A stretch of DNA of 64,000 nucleotides from Arthrobacter globiformis (GTDB lineage Bacteria > Actinomycetota > Actinomycetes > Actinomycetales > Micrococcaceae). Under the pieces are notes generated by a model, which had not been told where the DNA came from, ran no database searches, and saw nothing but the letters and a program-made list of their open reading frames with translations. The position numbers and the translations under genes were made by a program. Positions 54,040 through 62,962 of the stretch are shown piece after piece (the first letter of the stretch is position 1; each line of letters opens with the position of its first letter). Where the stretch lies: contig NZ_JAUSXI010000001.1 of assembly GCF_030815865.1 (NCBI RefSeq), positions 744,001-808,000 on the forward strand, in the 5' to 3' direction.

Positions 54040-54620
54040 CCGCGCATACTAACGGCGCCCCGGCAGGAACACTGCGGCGGTTGCCGGGGCTCCAGCACAC
54101 GGACCACATCGGCCTGACCGTCCCCAACCTCGAGGAGGGTATCCGGTTCTTCGTCGACGTGCTCGGGGCCGAGGAACTGTACCGCTCCGAACGCGGGCCC
54201 GACGAAGAATTCATGCCCACAAACTTCGACGTCCCGGCAGATGCGAAACTTACCCTCGCCATGCTCCGCCTGCCCCCGAACCTCAATATTGAACTCTTCG
54301 AGTGGAGCAGCGCTGAGCGGCGCGAAACCCCGCCACGGCATTGCGATGCCGGCGGACACCACCTGTGCTTCGTCGTGGACGACGTCGATGAAGCGATCGC
54401 CGTGCTCCGAGAAACACCTGGGGTACGGGTGCTCGGTGAGCGCAAAGAAGTTGCCGGTGACAGCCCGCGCGTAGCCGGCAACCGCTGGACCTACTTCCTC
54501 ACCCCCTGGGGGATGCTGATGGAGATCGTCGACCGGTCCCGCGTCGCCGCCCCACCCCGGCTGGTCGGTCCTGCGGACTGGGCAGCGGCTCCAATCACTT
54601 CCAGAAAGGACAACCAATGA
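54036..54620 (+). CDS. VOC (glyoxalase/bleomycin resistance) family protein
   Basis: This 194-residue protein holds two paired beta-alpha-beta-beta-beta modules. Potential metal ligands are His in QHTDHIGLTV, Glu in NIELFEWS, His in GGHHLCFVVDD and Glu in MLMEIVD, the pattern of active VOC enzymes. Such proteins act as lyases, epimerases or extradiol dioxygenases. The ATG overlaps the LacI stop (ATGA). Role in the sugar pathway unknown. Confidence 0.85.
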   Translation: MTAHTNGAPAGTLRRLPGLQHTDHIGLTVPNLEEGIRFFVDVLGAEELYRSERGPDEEFMPTNFDVPADAKLTLAMLRLPPNLNIELFEWSSAERRETPPRHCDAGGHHLCFVVDDVDEAIAVLRETPGVRVLGERKEVAGDSPRVAGNRWTYFLTPWGMLMEIVDRSRVAAPPRLVGPADWAAAPITSRKDNQ

Positions 54621-55522
54621 TGCGGCTTGCAGGTCACACACTCGGAACCCCGGACCACACGGTTCCCCAAGCACTAGCGCTCTTCAAAGCCGCCGGCCTC
54701 GACGCCGCGGAAGTCATCTACCAGGACGACTACCTGTCAGGGTTGCCTTTGGGGGACCGGCGCGCAGCGATGGAGGCACTCAAGGCTGCCGACAGCGAAG
54801 GCGTGCCGATCGTAGGCCTGACGCCCTACACCACAGCCATCAACTCACTCGATGACGTTGAGTGGCGCGGCGGGGTCGATGAATTCCGCGGCGCCATTGA
54901 AACCGCGCACATGGTCGGGGCTGACCGGGTTCGTGTCTACGCCGGATCCTGGCATGCCGGAGACTCCGACCACGCCCGGCGATGGGCAAGACTCGTGGAT
55001 GCACTGCAAACCCTTGCACCCGAAGCTGAACAGGCAGGCGTGCGGCTCTGCGTTGAGAACCACTTCGGAACAATGACCCAGTCCGCGGCCGAAACCGCAG
55101 CCCTGGTCCGCGAAGTCGCGCACCCGGCCATCCGCGTTCTGTACGATCAGGCGAACCTGACATTCACCCACGACGAAAAATTCGAACAGGCCCTCGCTGT
55201 CCAAGGCGACCTGATCGGCCACGTGCACGTGAAGGACCTTGTCTTCACCGATCCCAACGCCGCCTTCCGCGCAACAGAAACAGCACGCGTCAACGCTTCC
55301 GAGCGGGCCGTACGATCCCGCGTCGTAGGAAGCGGTGTCGTTCCCTGGCCCCAAATTCTCGCCGGGCTGGTGCAACACGGCTACGACGACGTGCTCAGCA
55401 TCGAACTTGAATACCGCTGGCACCGGCAAGACCTTCCCAAGCCCGAGGACGGATTCCGGGAATCAGCCGACGTCCTGCGCGCCATGCTCTCAGATCCCGC
55501 TCATGTAAGGAACGCCCGATGA
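54617..55522 (+). CDS. Sugar phosphate isomerase/epimerase-like TIM-barrel protein
   Basis: This 301-residue AP-endonuclease-2/xylose isomerase-like barrel has its putative metal ligands in LCVENHFG, VLYDQANL, GHVHVKD and LSIELEYRW (Glu, Asp, His, Glu). Relatives include inosose dehydratase, 3-dehydroshikimate dehydratase, 3-keto-sugar lyases and epimerases. ATGA overlaps on both sides couple it to the VOC and the second Gfo/Idh gene. Which of these reactions it does cannot be told from sequence alone. Confidence 0.87.
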   Translation: MMRLAGHTLGTPDHTVPQALALFKAAGLDAAEVIYQDDYLSGLPLGDRRAAMEALKAADSEGVPIVGLTPYTTAINSLDDVEWRGGVDEFRGAIETAHMVGADRVRVYAGSWHAGDSDHARRWARLVDALQTLAPEAEQAGVRLCVENHFGTMTQSAAETAALVREVAHPAIRVLYDQANLTFTHDEKFEQALAVQGDLIGHVHVKDLVFTDPNAAFRATETARVNASERAVRSRVVGSGVVPWPQILAGLVQHGYDDVLSIELEYRWHRQDLPKPEDGFRESADVLRAMLSDPAHVRNAR

Positions 55523-56517
55523 ACACCAACCGCCTGCGCGTCGGCGTCATCGGCGCCGGAAACATCGCCACCATTGCCCAACTGCCCACACTCGTCCAAC
55601 GCGACGATGTTGAGCTGGCCGCCCTGGTGTCCCGCCGTGAGGATCCGAGCAGCCTGGTCCGACGCTGGGGCTTCGGCTCCGCATACCGGTCCGTCGAGGA
55701 CATGCTGGATTCACAGGACCTGGACGCCGTCTTCGTCCTGACGCCCCGCTCCGAACATGCCCACGCGGTCCAACTGTGCCTGAACCGCGACGTCGACGTG
55801 TTCTGCGAAAAACCCCTGGCCCCGGCCACCGAGGAGGCAGAACGTTTAGCGGACCTGGCCGATGAGCGAGGCCGCATCCTGATGGTCGACTTCAACCGCC
55901 GCTATGCACCCGTCTACACCGCCGGCCGTGAGCTGTTCGGCGAGAAAGGCGCTACCTTCTGCGTCGCGCAAAAGAACCGCCCCGGATCTGAATACCGCGC
56001 CACGTTCGAGAACGCCATCCACATGGTCGACCTGCTCCGCTGGTACTGCGGTGGCGAACCCGTGGACGTGGCCGCACACGCAGCCGGCGACGACCCCTGG
56101 GAAGAAGACGGCGTCGCAGCCATGATCCGATTCAGCACCGGCAACACCGGAGTGCTCATGGCTGCCCGAACAGCAGGTGCCTGGAATGAAAAACTCGACG
56201 CCTACGGCGATGGCAAGACCGTGGAAGTCCGCGCCCCCGAAACAGTGTCGACCACCGTCCAGGGAGTCACCACCTCACGGGAGCTCAGCGCCGAGGCCTA
56301 CGGCTGGGCCACAGCGACCGATACGCTCGGATTCTCCGCCGCCGTCCACCACTTCCTGGACCGGGTCGCCGACCGGGCCCAGCCACTGACCTCCGGCCGC
56401 GAAGCCGTTCACACCCAAAGGCTGCTCGACCGGATCCTCGCCGCCTCCGGACTGCCCACAGAAGAACAAGAAGGCCGGCAATGGGCAAGCCACGCCACCA
56501 GCGCGAACAACAGCTAG
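55519..56517 (+). CDS. Gfo/Idh/MocA-family oxidoreductase (second)
   Basis: This 332-residue dehydrogenase has a standard Rossmann motif RVGVIGAGNIA, CEKPLAP and a substrate helix ENAIHMVDLLRWY. It starts in an ATGA overlap with the TIM-barrel gene and ends the operon. With the first Gfo/Idh protein it could oxidise and later reduce the same ring carbon around an isomerisation or elimination step, a scheme known for several sugar and inositol pathways; for this operon that is inference. Confidence 0.88.
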   Translation: MNTNRLRVGVIGAGNIATIAQLPTLVQRDDVELAALVSRREDPSSLVRRWGFGSAYRSVEDMLDSQDLDAVFVLTPRSEHAHAVQLCLNRDVDVFCEKPLAPATEEAERLADLADERGRILMVDFNRRYAPVYTAGRELFGEKGATFCVAQKNRPGSEYRATFENAIHMVDLLRWYCGGEPVDVAAHAAGDDPWEEDGVAAMIRFSTGNTGVLMAARTAGAWNEKLDAYGDGKTVEVRAPETVSTTVQGVTTSRELSAEAYGWATATDTLGFSAAVHHFLDRVADRAQPLTSGREAVHTQRLLDRILAASGLPTEEQEGRQWASHATSANNS

Positions 56518-56679
56518 GCAGCACGGGCACGTACGCCACCCTGGACCGGGGGATTGCGGACAACAGGGCTTCAACAGTGCAGCAGCAGGTCAGGGCACGG
56601 AGCGATGCGCACTGAAGCAGCCGCGCCCGGAGCCATGGCACACCCTTTGGGAAACACCTCAAGTAAGGACCCTAGAAAG

Positions 56680-56820
56680 ATGAAAAGAGCAGACCAAGTC
56701 GTTCTGGTGACCGGATCAAGCGGCGGAATCGGCGATGCAGTCGTCAACGCACTCACAGCCGAAGGGGCCCTCGTCATAGGTGCCGACCACGGCCCGAAGG
56801 AGGGCCAGGAACTGGCCGGC
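56680..56820 (+). pseudogene. SDR-family dehydrogenase, 5' fragment
   Basis: The frame from the ATG at 56680 encodes the start of a short-chain dehydrogenase (VVLVTGSSGGIGDAVVNAL, then GALVIGAD) for about 45 residues. It then runs into unrelated sequence where a kinase-like fragment starts in another frame. The active-site region is missing. Confidence 0.7.
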
Positions 56821-57017
56821 TTCTTGTCATCGAAGTCATCCAGGTCCGCGTGGCTCCCGATATCTTGCAGGACAGGCTGCGCAAGCGAGGCCTCGAGCGC
56901 GACCCTGTCAAGCTCGCACAGTGGGACGAGTACTGGGCTGAGCACGGCGACCAACTCTGCTCCTGGACAGATGTTCCAGTGACGGAGCTGGGTGCACCGC
57001 ACAAACGCGCGAACCCG
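56820..57017 (+). pseudogene. P-loop kinase, C-terminal fragment
   Basis: The segment encodes VAPDILQDRLRKRGLERD, then KLAQWDEYWAEHG, which aligns with the C-terminal third of the kinase at 50735-51283 (PQDLLRDRITRRGLERD, then KLSHWEEYWSVYG). About half the residues match, so it is not a recent duplicate. It is in frame with the following shikimate dehydrogenase-like gene, and a GTG at 56850 could open a fused reading frame. Confidence 0.7.
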
Positions 57018-57851
57018 ATGATCAGCGGAACGACGACGCTCATCGCGCACCTGGGATATCCCACGCACACGTTCAAGTCGTCTCTGATCTGCAACCCATG
57101 GTTTGAAACGCACGCGATCGATGCAGTCGTCGTCCCCATGGGGATCAAACCGGAGGACTACCCCGACTTCTTCCGCTCCGTCTTCACGCTAACCAACATC
57201 CGAGGTGCGCTTGTCACCATGCCGCACAAGGTGGTCACCATGAACCTCGTCGACGAGGTCAGCCCAACCGCCCAGATCGCCGGTGCCACCAATGCCGTCC
57301 TCAGGCGAGATGACGGATCACTGTTGGCCGAGCAGTTCGACGGAGCAGGCTTCGTCCGCGGCGCCCTGCGCAAAGGATTCGACCCTCACGGCAAGCGGGC
57401 CCTGGTCGTCGGCAACGGCGGCGTGGGCTCGCCGATCGCCGCCTCATTGGCCGGCCTCGGACTTGCCGGCATCGGCTTGTTCGACCCCGATACAGGTGCC
57501 TCCGACGCGCTCGCCCAGCGCATCAGCGCGCACTACCCTGACGTGCAGATCGCCATGGGGTCCAAAGATCCCGAGGGCTACGATCTGATCGTCAACGCCA
57601 CCCCGCTCGGCATGAGGGACGGTGACCCCATGCCTGTCGACATCGACCGGATCACCCCCGGCTCCTATGTCGGGGATGTCGTGCTGAAGGCCGAAATGAC
57701 CCCATTCCTGCAGGCCGCCAAGGAAAAGGGATGCACAGTTCAGGTGGGCAGCGACATGCTGTTCGAGATGATCCCCGCTTACCTCGAGTTCTTCGGATTC
57801 GGCACTGCGACAGCCGAAGAACTGCGCACAACAGCGCAACTGCCCTTATGA
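57018..57851 (+). CDS. Shikimate dehydrogenase-like protein
   Basis: This 277-residue protein has an N-terminal substrate domain starting MISGTTTLIAHLGYP, with catalytic Lys in TMPHKV and Asp in EQFDGAGF, and a Rossmann domain with VVGNGGVGSPIA. This subgroup reduces 3-dehydroshikimate or oxidises shikimate/quinate-like acids. The natural start is probably the ATG at 57018, but the frame is open upstream through the kinase fragment, so a hybrid protein from 56850 is possible. The native ribosome binding site appears to have been replaced by the fragment junction. Confidence 0.82.
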   Translation: MISGTTTLIAHLGYPTHTFKSSLICNPWFETHAIDAVVVPMGIKPEDYPDFFRSVFTLTNIRGALVTMPHKVVTMNLVDEVSPTAQIAGATNAVLRRDDGSLLAEQFDGAGFVRGALRKGFDPHGKRALVVGNGGVGSPIAASLAGLGLAGIGLFDPDTGASDALAQRISAHYPDVQIAMGSKDPEGYDLIVNATPLGMRDGDPMPVDIDRITPGSYVGDVVLKAEMTPFLQAAKEKGCTVQVGSDMLFEMIPAYLEFFGFGTATAEELRTTAQLPL

Positions 57852-58059
57852 AGAAAGGCCTCCGTGATGATGAGGTGGGTGTGAGTGAGGCTCTTCCGTT
57901 GATCCCTGAACGGCCACATGAGTTCCCGCACAATAGTGGTGCGCCGACCGTTGTCTCGAGATCTCGCACAACAACGCTGACGGCCGATTGCGCGATGTGC
58001 AGCTCCTTGGCGGCCGCGCTGAAGCTGACATCCCGGGCGACCGAAACTAAGATCTGCAA
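57850..58059 (-). pseudogene. LysR-family regulator, N-terminal fragment
   Basis: From about 58059 leftwards the minus strand encodes a LysR helix-turn-helix (QILVSVARDVSFSAAAKELH, then IAQSAVSVVVRDLE) for some 50 residues. It then loses similarity where it meets the end of the shikimate dehydrogenase gene. The effector domain is absent. Confidence 0.65.
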
Positions 58060-58419
58060 CTATGGGTTCGTGACCTGCGGAAACGCTGCATTCGTCGTGG
58101 GACGGGAGTTCTCGCAGCTACTTTTACTCCCGTTGTTCTAACGCCTGTGAGGATTGGGGCGGCTGGTCTGGGACTGGCTGGCAGAGTAGGTGCAGGCCGT
58201 TCCACCCCGGCGGTTGTGACTCATCTGAACGCTTGGCCCCCGTTGGGTGCCCTGTTATCGACTTGTCCGTCCGTTGGGTGGGCGGCCGGCACCTGCCCGG
58301 CCCACCTCGGTGACTTGATCAGAAGATTGTCCGCCCCCGCGCGGGGCGTGGCTCGTCACAGTGCTGTTCCGAAGTGACCTCTACCCGGACTGGTACCGGC
58401 CCGTAACGGCCTGACATGT

Positions 58420-59065
58420 CAGCGAAATCGGTTCAACGGAAACTGCCCGTAACGTTCGTCGGTGCCGGACTGCCCCAGATCGCGGAGCTGGCAGGGGACG
58501 CCAAAATCCTACGCCGAACGGCTCTTTAAGTTCCCCAAGATCGGCTCCCTGGACTTCGAGGATGCGAAGAAAGCCCTGGCCGAGCCGGCACATCTGGAAG
58601 GCGCCCACTTCAATGACGACGCGCTGGCCCGGGCCTTTGACCTGACGGAAGGATACCCCTACTTCGTGCAGGAACTCGGATACCAGGTCTGGGCGGTCGC
58701 GGACGGGGATGTCATCACCCTTGACGACGTCGAGGACGCCAAAGACGCCTACGAGGCGAAGCTGGATTCCTCGTTCTTCCGGGTCCGGCTGGACCGGGCC
58801 ACCCAGCTGCAGATCGCCTACATGCGCGCCATGGCCCAGCTGGGCCCCGACTCACAAAAGGCCGCGGACGTGGCCGCTGTCATGGGCGGAATCCACCCAG
58901 CTGGCACCCATCCGGTCAGAGCTGATCAACATGGGGCTGCTGTACACCCCGTCCCACGGCTACGCGGGATTCACCGTGCCCCATTTCGACCGTTTCATGC
59001 TCCGGGCCGTGCCGGAACTGGACGTACCACCGGTTCAAAAAAGACGTGCCAAGCCGAAAAAGTAG
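58420..59065 (+). pseudogene. ATP-binding (AAA/NTPase) protein, C-terminal part, frameshifted
   Basis: Pieces read LPVTFVGAGLPQIAELAGDAK, then after a one-base shift near 58505 SYAERLFKFPKIGSLDFEDA, FDLTEGYPYFVQELGYQVW and LDSSFFRVRLDR. After a second shift near 58900 they read SELINMGLLYTPSHGYAGFTVPHFD to the stop at 59065. This is the C-terminal half of a known actinobacterial ATPase type; the Walker motifs lie upstream of the preserved part. It is not functional. Confidence 0.7.
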
Positions 59066-59204
59066 GCGCCTGCGGTTCCCGGTGCCGATCTGCCCACCGG
59101 AGGGCCCCTGTTTTCTACCGCCCAGGCGGTCCCGCACAGCCTGTCCGAACCGCGGGATGAACAGCGGAGAAACCAATGCTCCAACGTCCGTAAAACGTGC
59201 CGGT

Positions 59205-59456
59205 CTCGGTCGTGGCCGCGCGGCGGGCAAGGTCCAGTTCCTCAAGGATTTCCGGGCATGCGGCAGGAATGACAATCCGGCCGCCGTCAGGGAGACAGCC
59301 GGGTATTGCGCTCGAACAGGTCCGCGCCGAGGCTTTTCTCCAGCTTCTTGATGGTCTGGCTCAGCGGAGACTGTGCCATCCGCCGGCGGCTGGCGGCCCG
59401 GCCGAAGTGGAGCTCCTCCGCGACGGCCAGAAATGCCTCGATTTGCCGCAGCTCCA
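59205..59456 (-). pseudogene. LysR-family regulator, N-terminal fragment (second)
   Basis: The minus strand from the ATG at 59456 encodes [22 protein letters not shown] and then a LysR linker helix ([20 protein letters not shown]). It then shifts frame ([17 protein letters not shown]) and ends. It resembles the first 80 residues of the intact LysR gene that starts divergently at 59550, so it may be the relic of a divergent paralogue. Confidence 0.65.
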
Positions 59457-59549
59457 TTCGCTGGCTCCCTGTGCTGGTCCGGTGGGTATCCCTGGAACGT
59501 CAGGCCCCCTGCCGGTTCGAGGTTCAGGTAAAGGGTACATTCTGAAGAC

Positions 59550-60452
59550 ATGACAGAGATCCGCTGGCTGGAAGCGTTCGTTGCGGTGGCCGAAGAACTG
59601 CACTTCGGCCGTGCTGCACAGCGCCTGCACACTTCACAGTCCCCGCTGAGTCAGACCATCCGGAAGCTTGAGGCGGATCTGGGGACGCGCCTTTTTGAGC
59701 GCAACACCCGAAGCGTGGCCCTCACGCCGGCGGGGTATGCCCTCCTGCCGCGCGCGTACCGTGTGCTGCGCGAGATGCGGCTGGCCCGGGAGGCGGCCCA
59801 GGCCGAGGTTGAGGGCGTTCGGGGCAACATCAGAATCGGATTCTCCGGAGCCGTGAACCACCTGACCCTCCCGCCGCTGACCCGTGCCGTGCGCCGGCGT
59901 CACCCCGACATCAAAATGGACCTCACGAGCCGTGTGCGCACGGCCGACGGATTAGCCAGCGTCGCGAACGGCACCCTGGACCTTGCCTTCGTGGGCCTTC
60001 CCGAGACTCCGGTTCCCTCGGTGATGACGCGGCTGGTGGCAAGGGAGGAAATCGGTGCGGTGCTGCCGCTGGATCATCCGCTGGCCCAGGAAAAATCGAT
60101 ACCGTTGCAGGCTCTGGCGGCCGATGACTTCATCTCTCCGCCGCTGGACGGCTCGTCCGCCATGACCGAAGTGATGCTCGCATCCTGCATGGCAGCGGGC
60201 TTCCGCCCGCGCATTGTCCAGGAGTTATCGGACCCCTACATGGTGCTGACCTTCGTGGCCGCAGGTGTGGGGGTCACCCTCATGAGCAGCGGGATAGCCG
60301 GGATCATACCCTCCGGCGCCACATACGTGGCCCTCGATCACCCGCAGCACTTCATGAATCACGCCATCGCGTGGTCCGAGGAAAATGACTCCGCCGTGTT
60401 GGCGGCTGTGCTCGCCGTCATGGAAGAGATTTTTCGTGAGATCCCCAACTGA
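59550..60452 (+). CDS. LysR-family transcriptional regulator
   Basis: This 300-residue LTTR has an N-terminal winged helix ([21 protein letters not shown], with SPLSQTIRKLE) and a periplasmic-binding-like effector domain (NIRIGFSGAVNHLTL, LDLAFVGLPE). The ATG at 59550 fits the family. It lies 172 bp before the MHS transporter on the same strand and probably activates the transporter-shikimate dehydrogenase-SDR operon, as the LysR protein QsuR does for quinate/shikimate genes in Corynebacterium. The intervening AT-rich stretch (60455-60500) is the likely promoter. Confidence 0.9.
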   Translation: MTEIRWLEAFVAVAEELHFGRAAQRLHTSQSPLSQTIRKLEADLGTRLFERNTRSVALTPAGYALLPRAYRVLREMRLAREAAQAEVEGVRGNIRIGFSGAVNHLTLPPLTRAVRRRHPDIKMDLTSRVRTADGLASVANGTLDLAFVGLPETPVPSVMTRLVAREEIGAVLPLDHPLAQEKSIPLQALAADDFISPPLDGSSAMTEVMLASCMAAGFRPRIVQELSDPYMVLTFVAAGVGVTLMSSGIAGIIPSGATYVALDHPQHFMNHAIAWSEENDSAVLAAVLAVMEEIFREIPN

Positions 60453-60624
60453 CCCTCACCTTATATAGTTGAATTACAGCATAGTGATAGATCATTTTAG
60501 TCGTGGACACACTAAGTGATTGCAGCCACACTGGATGGAGAAGCCGCATAGCGCGGCAAACCGTTTCGCAGCCGGCCCACCCGAGGAGCCCCCGAGACGG
60601 TCCCAGTTACCTGAAGGGAACACC

Positions 60625-62055
60625 ATGTCAGTGCCGACATCGGCGCCAGCACGCCCCAGGAACAATGCGAAGATCGCAGCAGTTTCGGGGTTCGTTGGCA
60701 GCGCACTTGAGTACTACGACTTTTTCATCTTCGGCTCGGCGGCGGCGCTGATCTTCGGGAAGCTGTTCTTCGCCCCCGGTCCTTCCGCGATGCTGTTGTC
60801 CTTCGCGACGGTCGGCGTCGCGTACATCGCCCGCCCGCTCGGGGCAATGGTCTGCGGGCACCTTGGCGACACATTCGGCCGGAAGCGCGTGCTGCTCCTC
60901 ACTTTGGTATTGATGGGCTCATCGACCTTCCTGATCGGCTGCCTGCCCACCTACCACGACATTGGAATGGCAGCGCCGATCCTCATCGTGGTCCTTCGGC
61001 TTCTTCAGGGACTTTCTGCCGGCGGCGAATCGCCAGGTTCGAGTTCTCTTACCCTTGAGCACGCACCGGACAGGAAGCGCGCCTTCTACACGAGCTGGAC
61101 GATGAGCGGCATCATGTTCGGCATCGTGCTCTCCACGCTTGTGTTCATTCCCGTGGCGTCCATGCCCGAGGACCAGCTGCTGGCCTGGGGCTGGCGTATC
61201 CCGTTCCTCGCCAGCGCCGTGGTTACCATCATCGCCTTTGTGCTCCGGCGCCTCCTCGAAGAGCCGCCGGTCTTTGAGGAAGTCAAAGAGCACGACGAAG
61301 TCGTCAAGGTACCTCTCGTCACGCTGTTCCGGCACCACTGGGTCACCGTCATCCGTGTCACCGCCATGTCGCTGTTCACGATCATCAACACCATCATCAA
61401 CGTCTTCGCACTCTCCTACGCCACCTCGGTCGTCGGGGTGGACAAGGGGCTGATGCTGACAGTGATCGCCGTGGCCAACATCGCCGCGGTCGCCATGGGG
61501 CCGCTGTCCGGCATGCTGGCCGACCGGATCGGCCGCAAACCTGTCTTCGTCTCCGGGCTCGTGCTGCAGATCGCCATGATCTACGTGTTCTTCTCGGCCC
61601 TGTCCGCCGCCAACGTTCCCCTGATCTTCCTCACCGGAATCCTGCTGATCGGCGTTGCCTACACCGGTTCGAATGCTATCTACCCCGCCTACTTCCCGGA
61701 GCAGTTTCCGGTCAAGGTCCGCTACTCAGGTATGGCCATCAGCCTCATGTTCGGCCTGCTTCTCGCCGGATTCGCCCCCGTGATTTCCGAGCTGCTGGTC
61801 GGTGGCGACAAGGCCAACTGGATTCCCGTCGCAACGTTCGCAGCCGTGGCCTGCCTGGTCTCAGCAATCGCCGCGCTGCTGGCACCCGAGACGTTCAAGA
61901 CTCCGACGGCCCTGCTGGGACTGAAGAAATCCGACCCACGGCGTCACGCGGCGTCGTCCGTCCCCCCGGATTCCGTCACAACGCAGCCCGAAGCGCAGCA
62001 GCCCAGCACGGCCGGGCACACCTCCCGCGCCGTCGCCGATAGGGCACGGGCATGA
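60625..62055 (+). CDS. MFS transporter, MHS family (shikimate-like)
   Basis: This 476-residue membrane protein has the MHS signature GSALEYYDFFIFG in helix 1, GHLGDTFGRKR in loop 2-3 and LADRIGRKP in the second half, with about 12 hydrophobic segments and a polar C-terminal tail of about 50 residues. The ATG at 60625 follows GAAGGGAA; the frame to 60520 is leader. Its stop overlaps the shikimate dehydrogenase start (ATGA), so import of a shikimate- or quinate-like acid is likely. Confidence 0.92.
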   Translation: MSVPTSAPARPRNNAKIAAVSGFVGSALEYYDFFIFGSAAALIFGKLFFAPGPSAMLLSFATVGVAYIARPLGAMVCGHLGDTFGRKRVLLLTLVLMGSSTFLIGCLPTYHDIGMAAPILIVVLRLLQGLSAGGESPGSSSLTLEHAPDRKRAFYTSWTMSGIMFGIVLSTLVFIPVASMPEDQLLAWGWRIPFLASAVVTIIAFVLRRLLEEPPVFEEVKEHDEVVKVPLVTLFRHHWVTVIRVTAMSLFTIINTIINVFALSYATSVVGVDKGLMLTVIAVANIAAVAMGPLSGMLADRIGRKPVFVSGLVLQIAMIYVFFSALSAANVPLIFLTGILLIGVAYTGSNAIYPAYFPEQFPVKVRYSGMAISLMFGLLLAGFAPVISELLVGGDKANWIPVATFAAVACLVSAIAALLAPETFKTPTALLGLKKSDPRRHAASSVPPDSVTTQPEAQQPSTAGHTSRAVADRARA

Positions 62056-62960
62056 GCCAGCAAACCCTGGCGGGCACCTGGGCGTTCCGGCCGCGGAAAG
62101 CCGGTATCAGCCATCGCTTCGTGGTGGGTTTGCTCGGTTCCGGTATCGGCGGGTCCCTTACCCCGGGCCTCCACGAAGCGGAAGCCGACAGGCTGGGCCT
62201 TGCCTACACCTACCGCGTCATCGATCTGGATGCCATCGGAGAACCTGCAGAAAGGTCCGCGGCGCTCGTCCGGCACGCAGCTGATCTCGGATTCGACGGC
62301 CTGAACGTCACCCACCCGAGTAAGCAACTGGTGCAGGATGGCCTGGACGAGCTTTCGCCTGAAGCCCGGATTCTCGGTGCCGTGAACACCATCACCTTTC
62401 ACGACGGCAAGGCAGTGGGCCACAACACGGACCACACCGGCTTCATCGGCGGTCTCCGGGCAGGACTCCCGTCGGCCGCGACCGGCTCCGTGGTGCAGAT
62501 CGGTGCGGGCGGAGCCGGCGCCGCGGTGGCCTTCGGGCTACTCAGCGCCGGAACCCGGCACCTGGTCATCGCCGACATCGAACCGGCCCGCGCCGAGGCC
62601 CTCGCCGCCCGGCTGGCCCCGCACTTTCCGGACAGCCAGCTGTCGGTGACCCGGACGGATGCTGTCGCCGGAAGCATCCGGGACGCCGATGGGCTGGTGA
62701 ACTCAACGCCCATCGGCATGACAGGCCACCCCGGTGTGCCCGTGGATCCTGGCCTGATCCACTCCGGGCTGTGGGTAGCGGACGTGATCTACCGGCCGCT
62801 CGAAACCGAACTGATCAAGGCAGCGCGCGGCAAGGGCTGCGCCGTACTCGACGGCGGACGCATGGTGGTGGGACAGGCCGCCGCCGCCTTCGAGCTTTTC
62901 ACCGGCATCAGCGCCGACTCCGACAGCATGCTGGCCACGTTTCGGCAGGTGGTCCGCTAA
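62052..62960 (+). CDS. Quinate/shikimate dehydrogenase
   Basis: This 302-residue enzyme begins with a substrate domain (GLLGSGIGGSLTPGLHEAEA) and has the catalytic Lys in LNVTHPSKQ and Asp in GHNTDHTGF, then the Rossmann motif QIGAGGAGAAVAFG. It resembles the catabolic, NAD-using quinate/shikimate dehydrogenases of actinobacteria (QsuD type) more than biosynthetic AroE, on the basis of its neighbours. It is translationally coupled to the MHS transporter. Confidence 0.92.
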   Translation: MSQQTLAGTWAFRPRKAGISHRFVVGLLGSGIGGSLTPGLHEAEADRLGLAYTYRVIDLDAIGEPAERSAALVRHAADLGFDGLNVTHPSKQLVQDGLDELSPEARILGAVNTITFHDGKAVGHNTDHTGFIGGLRAGLPSAATGSVVQIGAGGAGAAVAFGLLSAGTRHLVIADIEPARAEALAARLAPHFPDSQLSVTRTDAVAGSIRDADGLVNSTPIGMTGHPGVPVDPGLIHSGLWVADVIYRPLETELIKAARGKGCAVLDGGRMVVGQAAAAFELFTGISADSDSMLATFRQVVR

Positions 62961-62962
62961 GC

